Assembly: GCA_003231035.1 (NCBI GenBank)
Contig: QIHU01000414.1
Span: forward strand, 1 to 16,301
Direction: 5' to 3'
Source of the DNA: Acidobacteriota bacterium
GTDB taxonomy: Bacteria; Acidobacteriota; Thermoanaerobaculia; Multivoradales; SZUA-115
DNA length: 16,301 nucleotides
The notes under the pieces were generated by a model, which worked only from the letters and a program-made list of their open reading frames with translations, had not been told where the DNA came from and did no database searches. Positions 6,608-13,855 of the stretch are shown in pieces (position 1 is the stretch's first letter; each line of letters opens with the position of its first letter). A program made the translations under genes and the position numbers.

Positions 6608-8188
6608 ATGACACATCCACTGACCACCCAAGCCACGCACAGCCCCTCGAACCCAGATCGGGCGCAGGCAGAGTCCGGCGGCGCCCTTCGGCGGGTTGCC
6701 CTCGGCCTTGGCGCCACCCTGCTTGCCACCACGCTGCTGGCGGCTGCTCCCGCTAGCGCCGAGACGACACAAACCATCAACGGGATCGAGGTCACGGCGA
6801 ACTGGACGCAGACCGCCAGCGGCTGGAGCGCGACGGGCCAAATCGGCTTCGCTGGCCTGACCCTCAATCAAGCCACGGCGACGGTGGCGGACAACACACT
6901 CACCGGCACCGCCAACAGCGTCAAGGTGCAATTGTTCCAGGGCTGCGATCTGAGTTCCGGCTCGGTCGCCTTCGGACTCGCAACCGGCGCCCAGGTACGG
7001 CAAGACGTGCCCGACGCACCGGTCAAGAACTCACAGACCTACCTCTACTTCGATGCCCAGGGGACGACCGAATTGCAATGTGCCGGCCTCAAGTTTCCGC
7101 TCCAGGGCGGCTCGGATCCGCGCTTCTACGTCAACCCTGACGATCCTTCCTTTTACTTCCGCGCCTCATCGATAAGCGAGGGCTCCTCTAGCGGTTCCTT
7201 GGCGGCGGCGATTCAGAGTCTGGTGGGAACCGACATTGGCAGTATCACCGCCGGCGCTTCGGCCAGCGGCTTGATTCCGTGGACCGCCACGGCCAACAAC
7301 GCCAAAGGCAAGCGCGAGTCGATGAACGCCCATCTGGTGCTAGGTGGCGACGTGGAGATCAAGGCGGGACAGCTGCGCATCGCGGTCGAAAACGGCAGCC
7401 AGGCACTGCGCTTCAACTCGAAGTGGACGGGAATTGACAGTGCTTGCGTCAGCGGCACGATGTTCATTCCCGGCCTGTCGATTCCTGGAATCGGCAGCCT
7501 GGACCTCCCGCTCGGCGCTGGCGTGGCCTGCCTCCAAGGGAGCAAGATCTCGGTTTCCGCTCTGGTCGGCGGCAACGCCTGGGACTCCCTCAAGCTGCCC
7601 AGCGCCGTCCAGACAGTCCTCGACAGCTTCGGCAACAAGCAGCAGAAGCTCTCCGGGACGGTCAACCTCGCCAGCGGCAAGGTCAACCTCTCGATCCCCG
7701 GCAGATTGCCGCTGGGACCTTGGAATGTCGATGGCAACTTGACGATCGGAACCTCGGGAATCGGCATCGACGGCAAGACCGACTTCGATGTCGGCCCGCT
7801 CAACTTCGGCGGTTTGGACGTCGACGCTAGCTTCACGGGCTCTCAGGTGATGGCCACCGCCAAGGGCAAGGCCAAACTCGGACTCGACAGCGCCAAGATC
7901 GATAGCAAGTTCACCCTGATCAACCAAGCCATCGCGGGATCGGGCGACGTCAAGGTCTGGGGGACGAAGGTCGATGGCGACTTCGAGTTCACCGGCTACA
8001 AGTTCAAGAAGGCGGTATTGAAGGGCGGCATCAAAGTCGGCCCGGCTAGCGGAAAGCTGAAGCTCAAGGTCACCACCAGCAAAGTGGAGGCGACGGCCAA
8101 GGGGTCGCTCAGCCCCTTCGGCAGCTTTGATGTCGGGGTCAACAGCAAGGGTTGTTTCAAGACCTCTCTCGGCAACCTGTGCATCTGA
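6608..8188 (+). CDS. Exported beta-rich protein with six cysteines, function unknown
   Basis: I do not recognise the family of this 526-residue protein. The start is secure: AGGAG lies 6 bases before the ATG. A signal peptide is clear, but its n-region is unusually long at about 28 residues and rich in Thr, Ser and Pro. R28-R29 then leads into the hydrophobic stretch VALGLGATLLATTLLAAAPASA, with likely cleavage after A51. The mature part is rich in Gly, Ser, Thr and Lys. From about 340 onward it shows regular alternation of polar and apolar residues (for example KVNLSIPG, LTIGTSGIGIDG, ATAKGKAKLGL, GKLKLKVTT), as in long beta-sheet or beta-solenoid proteins. Only six cysteines occur, at 113, 158, 280, 308, 516 and 525; a fully disulfide-bonded extracytoplasmic protein would fit. 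There is no transmembrane anchor and no lipobox. The secretin gene 41 bases downstream suggests a link to the outer membrane or to secretion, by context only. Confidence 0.85.
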   Translation: MTHPLTTQATHSPSNPDRAQAESGGALRRVALGLGATLLATTLLAAAPASAETTQTINGIEVTANWTQTASGWSATGQIGFAGLTLNQATATVADNTLTGTANSVKVQLFQGCDLSSGSVAFGLATGAQVRQDVPDAPVKNSQTYLYFDAQGTTELQCAGLKFPLQGGSDPRFYVNPDDPSFYFRASSISEGSSSGSLAAAIQSLVGTDIGSITAGASASGLIPWTATANNAKGKRESMNAHLVLGGDVEIKAGQLRIAVENGSQALRFNSKWTGIDSACVSGTMFIPGLSIPGIGSLDLPLGAGVACLQGSKISVSALVGGNAWDSLKLPSAVQTVLDSFGNKQQKLSGTVNLASGKVNLSIPGRLPLGPWNVDGNLTIGTSGIGIDGKTDFDVGPLNFGGLDVDASFTGSQVMATAKGKAKLGLDSAKIDSKFTLINQAIAGSGDVKVWGTKVDGDFEFTGYKFKKAVLKGGIKVGPASGKLKLKVTTSKVEATAKGSLSPFGSFDVGVNSKGCFKTSLGNLCI

Positions 8189-8229
8189 CCTGAAGCACCG
8201 GCAACCCTACCTACCCAGGAGATCCGATT

Positions 8230-9879
8230 ATGAACGCAACCAAAGCAACGATCTGGCTGCTGGCAGTTACCTGGCTCCTCACCCTTCCCGCCCTCGGACA
8301 AGATCTGTCCGGGGGCGGCCCCCGTGCCTTCTCAACCCACTGTCAGACGTGTTCCCCCGGCACCGCTCACCGACTGCTCAACCACGCCGCCGCCCGCGCC
8401 GTGATGCTTCTTGGCTACGCACTTGAGGAGAGCCAGGAGGCTGGCACCAGCACTCGCTCGACCGTCCCTGGAGTGATCGCCTCCCGCCACCTTCAGGCCC
8501 AAGGACCCGAGGGCAGGCGGTCGCTCGACATCGCCGTCTCGCAACACCCCGTCTCGGGCTACGAATACTGGGTCCACGGCGAGCTGAGGGTGAATGGCGA
8601 GGCGCGCCCCAATCCCGATCTGGACGAACTCCACCAGATCCTCGACAATATGGCCACCGCGTTGGCGGTTGACGGTGCCCAGCGCAATCCCGACTTCGAG
8701 ATCGAGGTCATCCAGTTGAGCTACGTACAGAGCGACCGAGTCCTCGGCCTCCTCAAGGCGCTCGGCTACACCACCATCGAATATACGAGCGAGCGAACCG
8801 AAGGCTCCTATGAACACATCTTCACGCCCGTCCAGGCCGGCGAGTGGGCCCTACCGGCCATCGTCAAACTTGAAGACTCGTCCAAGACCAGCCTGTTGCA
8901 GCCCGGCGGCGAGCACGAGGTCATTGAGACCATGAGCACGGTGCCCGAGATGGGCGGCACCTATCTCCACGGCAGCACCACCTCCGATCCACTGCAACGG
9001 TTGCTCATCGCCTACGACCCCCACGACCGCGAGTCGCTCGACAAACTCCTGACTTTGATCCGCGACCAGCTCGACGTTCCCGCCGCCCAGGTGGTGATCG
9101 AAGCGTTGGTTTTGCAGGTGAAACGCGAAGCGGTCAGGGATCTCGGCGTCACCTACCAGTGGGCCGAAGGCCGGCGCTCCGCCTCGTTCGCCAACGACCA
9201 GGCGGGCAACCAACTGCCCTTCACTTTCGGCTACGACGATGCCCTGACCGGCGGCCTCAGCCGCTTCATCGCCCGGGTCCACGCGCTGGTCGGCTCCGGC
9301 AATGCCGAAATTCTCTCGAACCCCTCCGTTCTGGTCCTCGACGGTCGCCAGGCCCGGCTGCAAATCGGTCAGCAGATCCCGGTGGTCACCTCGACCGTCT
9401 CCGTGGGTGTGATCGAGGAGTCGGTCGAATACTTCCCCGTAGGCATCGTGCTCAACCTACGCCCCCGGATCAGCGCTGACGGCACCGAGGTTTCGATGCA
9501 GGTCGAGACCATCGTCAGCGGCGTCAACCAATCCGAGAGTACCCAGGCGGGAGGGACCGACACCCGCATCTTCGTCGCCCCGGTGGTCAGCAACGTACAG
9601 GTGCAGACGTTGGTCCGCATCGCCGACAAGACCCCCTTCGTGATCGGCGGCATGATCATCGAGGATCGCGACGATCGCAAGCGTGGCCTCCCCGGTTTGT
9701 CGAAGATTCCCGGCCTGGGCGCGCTCTTCAGGCGGCGAGCCAAGAAGAGCAGTAAGAGCGAAGTGTTGATCGTCCTAACACCGCGCATCGTGCGCCACCA
9801 TCGAGGAACTGAGAGCACCGTCGACCCGATGAACTCTCCCGCCTACCGGTTGATCACCGAGGAGGAACTCGGACGATGA
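8230..9879 (+). CDS. Stand-alone secretin (type II/III secretion or type IV pilus secretin family)
   Basis: This 549-residue protein is predicted to form a multimeric gated outer-membrane channel. AGGAG lies 8 bases before the ATG. Residues 1-23 are a signal peptide (cleavage near ALG-QD). Residues about 155-300 contain secretin N-type modules: IEVIQLSYVQSDRVLGLLKAL, then LLIAYDPHDRESLDKLLTLI and VVIEALVLQV at the entry of the core. The secretin core spans about 300-520, with LGVTYQW, ILSNPSVLVLDGRQARLQIGQ, VGIVLNLRPRI, PFVIGGMI and the closing GLPGLSKIPGLGALF followed by EVLIVLTPRIV. It is shorter than GspD or PilQ, and I see no recognisable N0 domain. The N-terminal part instead carries a CQTC motif (38-41) and unfamiliar sequence. 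No ATPase, inner-membrane platform, pilin or pilotin gene lies nearby, so its system cannot be named. It probably shares a transcript with the exported protein upstream and is convergent with the acyltransferase gene 15 bases away. Confidence 0.92.
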   Translation: MNATKATIWLLAVTWLLTLPALGQDLSGGGPRAFSTHCQTCSPGTAHRLLNHAAARAVMLLGYALEESQEAGTSTRSTVPGVIASRHLQAQGPEGRRSLDIAVSQHPVSGYEYWVHGELRVNGEARPNPDLDELHQILDNMATALAVDGAQRNPDFEIEVIQLSYVQSDRVLGLLKALGYTTIEYTSERTEGSYEHIFTPVQAGEWALPAIVKLEDSSKTSLLQPGGEHEVIETMSTVPEMGGTYLHGSTTSDPLQRLLIAYDPHDRESLDKLLTLIRDQLDVPAAQVVIEALVLQVKREAVRDLGVTYQWAEGRRSASFANDQAGNQLPFTFGYDDALTGGLSRFIARVHALVGSGNAEILSNPSVLVLDGRQARLQIGQQIPVVTSTVSVGVIEESVEYFPVGIVLNLRPRISADGTEVSMQVETIVSGVNQSESTQAGGTDTRIFVAPVVSNVQVQTLVRIADKTPFVIGGMIIEDRDDRKRGLPGLSKIPGLGALFRRRAKKSSKSEVLIVLTPRIVRHHRGTESTVDPMNSPAYRLITEEELGR

Positions 9880-9894
9880 GGGTGGTCGCTGATT

Positions 9895-11340
9895 TCAGTT
9901 CGTAGGCTCTGCCGGCAGCAAGTGGGCGATCGAGTTGGCGTAGTAGCGCAACGCCCGGTGCTCGTCCGGCGCGACCCGGTAGAGCCCCTCTTCGAGGACC
10001 ACCATATGGCGCAGCTCCAACATGCGCAGCCCCACCGTGACCGCGTAGTCCAGATCGCGGCGCGGAAGGTAGATATGGCCACCGCCCGACTCCGCTTCGG
10101 CCATCAGTGCCACCACCCTCGCTTTCAGCTCGAGTACTGAGAGCTGTTGCTCGCCAGCCCGCAGGAAAACGGTCGCCACCAGCGGCACCGGCAACACCGG
10201 GATCACCTGCCCGATAGCCGCCATCAACGTCTGGGCCAACTCGCCCACCTTCTCGAAACGGGCCGAGCGCTCCATCCGCCGTGGATCCTCGCCCCAGTGT
10301 TCGGTCAACTGGCGTAACGACAAGGGGCGCCCGAAGTTGACGCAGGCGTAGCCGAAGCGGTGCCAATTACCGCGCGCCATCAGCTTCAAATTGCGCAGGA
10401 CAAAGCGGCAAGTGGTCGAAAAGGCCGGCGCTGGCTTCGCCCCTTCGTCCTTGTTCAGGTCCAGGATCAAGGTGCGGTCTTCCAAGACCCGGTCATAGTT
10501 GATCCCCACCGGCACGAAAATGATGTCGCGCTCCCCCTCGGGATCGAAGCCGCGCACCATGTAGTCGATCAAACCCAACTTGGGATCGCGCAATGCACCA
10601 TCGCGACTCAGCCCCCCTTCCGGAAAGACCGCTTGGGTGACCCCGCCCTCCGTCGCCATGTGGACGTAGCGTTCCAGAACCCGCCGGTAGAGGTCGTTGC
10701 GCGAACGACGGCGCACGAAATAGGCGCCGGTTGCGCGGATCAACGTCTGCAAGGGCCAGATGCGGGCCCACTCACCCACCGCGTAGGACAGAGCGGTGCG
10801 CTCCGCCGCCAGGTAGGAGACCAGCACGTAATCCATATTGCTGCGATGGTTCATCACAAAAACGACGGTCGATGGTTGCGGGATGTTGGCTAGACTCTCT
10901 TCGTCGGTGTAGCCGAGGCGTACCCTAAAGAGGGCGCGCGCGACTCGCCGCGACAACCAATACCCCAGCTGGAAGTAAGCGTAGGCGTTGAAGGCCGGGG
11001 TGATCTCCTCGGCGTAGCGGCGCACTTTGTCCATCGCCACGGCGCGCGGCACCTCCTCGGCGATGGCGTACTCTTCAGCCGCTTCCAGAACCCGCGGATC
11101 GAAGCGCAGCCGATCGATGACCACCGCCCGTTTGGTCAGCTTCAGCGGCTGGATGCGGATGTGCAACCGCTGGTTGAGCTCTTCGAGCGCCCGATTGACC
11201 CGGCGGCGCAAGACCCACCGAACGCTGGGCACCAGCAACCGATCCAACAGGGCCCAGACGGCCAACAGGCCGCCGAGCAGAACCAGCCATAGCGGTAAAA
11301 CGACAGTCATAAGCGATAGGAACTCCGGCTTTTTTACCAC
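9895..11340 (-). CDS. PlsB-type glycerol-3-phosphate 1-O-acyltransferase (short form)
   Basis: This 481-residue membrane-associated enzyme is predicted to transfer an acyl group to sn-glycerol 3-phosphate, the first step of phospholipid synthesis. All four acyltransferase blocks are visible: NHRSNMD (164-170, catalytic H165 and D170), GAYFVRR (205-211), VFPEGGLSRDG (238-248) and FVPVGINYDRVLE (275-287). The combination and spacing are those of the PlsB/GPAT family rather than PlsC. It is much shorter than E. coli PlsB (about 800 residues), lacking much of the N-terminal region, and has one N-terminal membrane segment at about 12-38. The C-terminal 150 residues show no known motif. The start shown is a GTG at 11340 with no clear ribosome binding site; an ATG at 11310 (residue 11) would begin exactly at the membrane segment and is a fair alternative. 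The substrate could be a different lysophospholipid or polyol phosphate, though block III and IV favour glycerol-3-phosphate. Confidence 0.88.
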   Translation of the reverse strand: MVKKPEFLSLMTVVLPLWLVLLGGLLAVWALLDRLLVPSVRWVLRRRVNRALEELNQRLHIRIQPLKLTKRAVVIDRLRFDPRVLEAAEEYAIAEEVPRAVAMDKVRRYAEEITPAFNAYAYFQLGYWLSRRVARALFRVRLGYTDEESLANIPQPSTVVFVMNHRSNMDYVLVSYLAAERTALSYAVGEWARIWPLQTLIRATGAYFVRRRSRNDLYRRVLERYVHMATEGGVTQAVFPEGGLSRDGALRDPKLGLIDYMVRGFDPEGERDIIFVPVGINYDRVLEDRTLILDLNKDEGAKPAPAFSTTCRFVLRNLKLMARGNWHRFGYACVNFGRPLSLRQLTEHWGEDPRRMERSARFEKVGELAQTLMAAIGQVIPVLPVPLVATVFLRAGEQQLSVLELKARVVALMAEAESGGGHIYLPRRDLDYAVTVGLRMLELRHMVVLEEGLYRVAPDEHRALRYYANSIAHLLPAEPTN

Positions 11341-11428
11341 AGCTCGCGGGCGGTTAGTAAACCACTCTGGAACATTTGCCGGCTAGGATTCGTAGTGAGA
11401 TCAGAAAACAACCCAGGAGACCTCTCCC

Positions 11429-11617
11429 ATGTGGACCTTCCTACTCTGGCTCTTGCTCTTCATAGTCTGCTGGCCACTCGCTCTCTTGGCGGTGATCGTC
11501 TACCCCATCGTCTGGCTCCTGCTGCTGCCCTTCCGTGTTCTCGGCTTCGCGGTGGAAGGTGTCTTTCGTTTTCTCAAAGGGCTGATCATGCTCCCGGCCC
11601 GAGCCCTGGGCGCCTAA
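11429..11617 (+). CDS. Small membrane protein, 62 residues, unknown function
   Basis: AGGAGA at 11415-11420 sits 8 bases before the ATG, a near-ideal translation start, and the product is strongly hydrophobic. Residues 2-35 (starting MWTFLLWLLLFIVCWPLAL and running through VIVYPIVWLLLLPF) form one or two membrane segments. An amphipathic, basic tail FRVLGFAVEGVFRFLKGLIMLPARALGA follows. I do not recognise a family. The gene is divergent from the PlsB-type acyltransferase (88-base gap) and 42 bases before the glycosyltransferase. A role at the membrane alongside lipid or polysaccharide synthesis is possible from position only. Confidence 0.75.
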   Translation: MWTFLLWLLLFIVCWPLALLAVIVYPIVWLLLLPFRVLGFAVEGVFRFLKGLIMLPARALGA

Positions 11618-11646
11618 CCGTCCACTAGATCCGCCACGGCCTTGGT

Positions 11647-11650
11647 AGGA
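11647..11650 (+). promoter_or_regulatory. Ribosome binding site that decides the GT4 start
   Basis: AGGA lies 9 bases upstream of the GTG at 11660 and inside the reading frame that would follow from the TTG at 11642. It is the reason for preferring the GTG. Confidence 0.5.
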
Positions 11651-11659
11651 TCCTCGGCC

Positions 11660-12793
11660 GTGGCTGCCCACCTCCTCTTTTTCGTCACCGAAGACTGGTA
11701 TTTCCGTTCGCACCGCTTGGCGTTGGGCCGAGCAGCGCTCGAAGCCGGTTTTGAGGTCACCCTCGCCACCCGCGTGTCCAGCCACCGGCGAGAGCTTGAG
11801 GCCGAGGGCTTTCGGGTGGTGTCGTTGCGCCTCAAGCGTGGGGGGCTGGGGCCGCTCGATGAGCTGCGCTCGCTTTTTGAGTTGTGGCGGGTCCTGCGCC
11901 GCGAACGGCCCGACTTGTTGCACAACGTGGCCCTCAAGCCGGTCCTCTATGGTTCGTTGGCCGGACGCATGGCCGGCGTCCCGGCGATCGTCAACGCGGT
12001 GACCGGCATGGGCTTTCTGTTCACTAGCGACCATTCCCTGGCCCGGTGGATTCGCCCGGCGCTCTGGTTCGCCCTCAAGCTCCTGTTGCGCCGCGAGCGG
12101 GTGGAGGTCATTGTCCAAAACGGCGACGACCACGCCTTGATCGCCCAGATCGCCAAGGCCCAGCGAATTCATCTTATCCGAGGTTCGGGCGTTGACGTCG
12201 ATCACTACCAGCCGCTTCCAGAACCACCCGGCCCCTTCACCATCGCCCTGGTGGCCCGCATGTTGGAAGACAAGGGAATCCGCGAACTGGTCGCGGCGGT
12301 GGAGAGTCTGCGCCAGCAGGGCGAGCCGGTGCGCACCATCCTGGCCGGCCCCCTCGACCCCGAAAATCGCGCCGGGCTGGCGGCGAGAACGGTCCAAGAG
12401 TGGCAAGAGAGTGGCCTGGTGGAATGGTGGGGCGCGGTGGACGACGTGCGCACCGTGTGGCGCCAAGCCCATCTCGCGGTCCTCCCCTCCTACCGCGAAG
12501 GGCTCCCCAAGAGTCTGCTCGAAGCCGCCGCCTGCGGCCGCGCCATGATTGCCGCCGATGTGCCCGGCTGCCGCGAGATCGTGGTGGACGGCGAAACCGG
12601 CCGCCTGGTCCCGGCGCGCTCCAGCCAGCCGCTGGCGCGGGCCATCGCCGAGCTGCGCGACGATGTGGCGGCGCGCAAGCGCATGGCATTGGCGGCGCGC
12701 AAGCTGACCGTGGAGGCCCTCTCGCAGGAAGTCGTCAACCGCCAGACGCTCGAACTCTACCGTCGCTTACTGCCCACGGGAAGCGGCCAATGA
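11660..12793 (+). CDS. Glycosyltransferase, GT4 family (GT-B fold)
   Basis: This 377-residue cytoplasmic enzyme is predicted to move a sugar from a nucleotide-sugar donor onto a lipid-linked or growing glycan. The N-terminal Rossmann half begins HLLFFVTEDWYFRSHRL and includes LHNVALKPVLYGSLAGR, a pattern seen in GT4 enzymes of O-antigen and capsule clusters that act on undecaprenyl-linked amino sugars. The C-terminal half has the donor-binding features: VARMLEDKGIREL, then AGPLDPEN, then SYREGLPKSLLEAAACG with the EX7E pair at residues 280 and 288. I chose the GTG at 11660 because AGGA lies 9 bases upstream and the protein then starts right at the first beta strand. A TTG at 11642 is in frame but has no ribosome binding site. 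The stop overlaps the epimerase start as ATGA, so the two genes are translationally coupled. Donor and acceptor cannot be named. Confidence 0.9.
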   Translation: MAAHLLFFVTEDWYFRSHRLALGRAALEAGFEVTLATRVSSHRRELEAEGFRVVSLRLKRGGLGPLDELRSLFELWRVLRRERPDLLHNVALKPVLYGSLAGRMAGVPAIVNAVTGMGFLFTSDHSLARWIRPALWFALKLLLRRERVEVIVQNGDDHALIAQIAKAQRIHLIRGSGVDVDHYQPLPEPPGPFTIALVARMLEDKGIRELVAAVESLRQQGEPVRTILAGPLDPENRAGLAARTVQEWQESGLVEWWGAVDDVRTVWRQAHLAVLPSYREGLPKSLLEAAACGRAMIAADVPGCREIVVDGETGRLVPARSSQPLARAIAELRDDVAARKRMALAARKLTVEALSQEVVNRQTLELYRRLLPTGSGQ

Positions 12794-13779
12794 GCGGCGA
12801 TTCCAAAGGGCGCACGGTGGTCGTCACCGGCGCTGGCGGCTTCGTAGGTAGGGTGATCTGCACCCATCTTCTAGAGGCGGGCTTCCGGGTCGAAGGCTGG
12901 TACCGCAGCCACCCTCCGCCCGCCGCCAGCCACGCGGTGCAGGTCGATCTCACCGCTAGCTTGCCTTCGCCACCCGACCGGCCCATCGAGGCGGTCATCC
13001 ACACCGCCGCCGTTGCCCACGCGCGGCCCACGCCCCAGATGCTCGAGCGGCTGGAGAGGGTCAACGTGGGTGGAACCCGTAAGGTCTTGGACTGGGCCGG
13101 CGCCGCCGGTGCCCAACGCTTCGTCTTCATGTCGAGCATCAAGGCCCAGGGTGCCCCCGCTCCCGGCACCCTCGGAAGCGAGAGCGATCCAGCGCGGCCC
13201 GAGGGGCCATACGGCGAGGCCAAGCAGCGGGGAGAGGCGCTGGTGGCCGATTGGTCGGCGCGTGGCCAGCGCCGCGGAGTCGCCCTCCGCCTACCCTTGG
13301 TCTACGGTCCCGGAGTGGGCGGAAACCTGGCGGCCATGGCGCGCGCCGCCGGTCGGGGCTGGTTGCCCCAGGTCGGCGATGGCTCCGCTCGACGCAGTCT
13401 GATCTCGGTAGGTAACGTGGCGACGGCGGTCGGCGCGGTGATCAACCGTGGTTCGCTCGCCGCAGGGATGCACACCTACCTGCTCACCGACGCCAAGCCC
13501 TACTCGGTGGCCGAACTGGGCCGCGCCTTAGCGCAAGCCAGCGCGCGCAAGGTCCACCACCCACGGATACCGCTCGCGGTCGCCCGCCTCCTCGCCCGTT
13601 GCAGCGACTTCGGCCAGTTCCTGCTGCGCCGACCTCTTCCCTTTTCCTCCGAGATTTTGGCCAGACTAGCGGCCAACGCAATCTACTCCAGCGAACCCTT
13701 CCAGCGCGACTTCGACTGGCACCCCGAAGGTCAGTTCTCCGACCAGGTCGAAGCGATCATGGACACTAGAATCGCATAG
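12790..13779 (+). CDS. NAD-dependent epimerase/dehydratase (extended SDR), nucleotide-sugar modifying
   Basis: This 329-residue extended short-chain dehydrogenase/reductase is predicted to epimerise or dehydrate a nucleotide sugar in the cytoplasm using bound NAD. The NAD-binding motif TGAGGFVG is at residues 13-20, with VDL at about 52-54 and HTAAVAH at 71-77. The catalytic residues follow: MSS (S115/S116) and the YxxxK pair Y141 and K145 in PYGEAK. The C-terminal sugar-binding part includes LRLPLVYGPG and a SLISVGNVATAV segment. It resembles the UDP-sugar 4-epimerase-like proteins paired with GT4 transferases in polysaccharide clusters, but the substrate is unknown. The ATG at 12790 overlaps the transferase stop (ATGA), so the ATG was preferred over a much longer open frame that starts inside the transferase gene. 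A WecA/WbpL-type or PglC-type initiating sugar-phosphate transferase, often the third partner, is absent here; a convergent ATPase gene follows instead. Confidence 0.9.
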   Translation: MSGDSKGRTVVVTGAGGFVGRVICTHLLEAGFRVEGWYRSHPPPAASHAVQVDLTASLPSPPDRPIEAVIHTAAVAHARPTPQMLERLERVNVGGTRKVLDWAGAAGAQRFVFMSSIKAQGAPAPGTLGSESDPARPEGPYGEAKQRGEALVADWSARGQRRGVALRLPLVYGPGVGGNLAAMARAAGRGWLPQVGDGSARRSLISVGNVATAVGAVINRGSLAAGMHTYLLTDAKPYSVAELGRALAQASARKVHHPRIPLAVARLLARCSDFGQFLLRRPLPFSSEILARLAANAIYSSEPFQRDFDWHPEGQFSDQVEAIMDTRIA

Positions 13780-13802
13780 AGAAGCACCCTTGCGGTCCTA
13801 CG

Positions 13803-13825
13803 GATCGAGTTTCAAGAGCTCGATC
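13803..13825. repeat. Inverted repeat between convergent genes; possible terminator or REP-like element
   Basis: GATCGAG (13803-13809) and CTCGATC (13819-13825) are perfect 7-base inverted arms around a 9-base loop. The stem sits between the convergent epimerase and ATPase stop codons, where a bidirectional terminator would be useful. No T-tract follows on either strand, so intrinsic termination is not well supported. The flanking GTGGGGACACC (13832-13842) resembles words I associate with REP-like elements linked to Y1 transposases, but only from memory. Confidence 0.35.
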
Positions 13826-13855
13826 ACGGGAGTGGGGACACCTGGGGCGCCTCTC

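Noticed and set aside
11642..11659. TTG at 11642 as start of the GT4 transferase
   Set aside because: No ribosome binding site precedes it, whereas AGGA is correctly placed for the GTG at 11660, where the first beta strand begins.
12400..12789. Long in-frame extension of the epimerase back to 12400
   Set aside because: It lies wholly inside the GT4 gene, reads as Arg/Pro/Gly-rich shadow sequence, and the NAD-binding motif is at the normal distance from the ATG at 12790.
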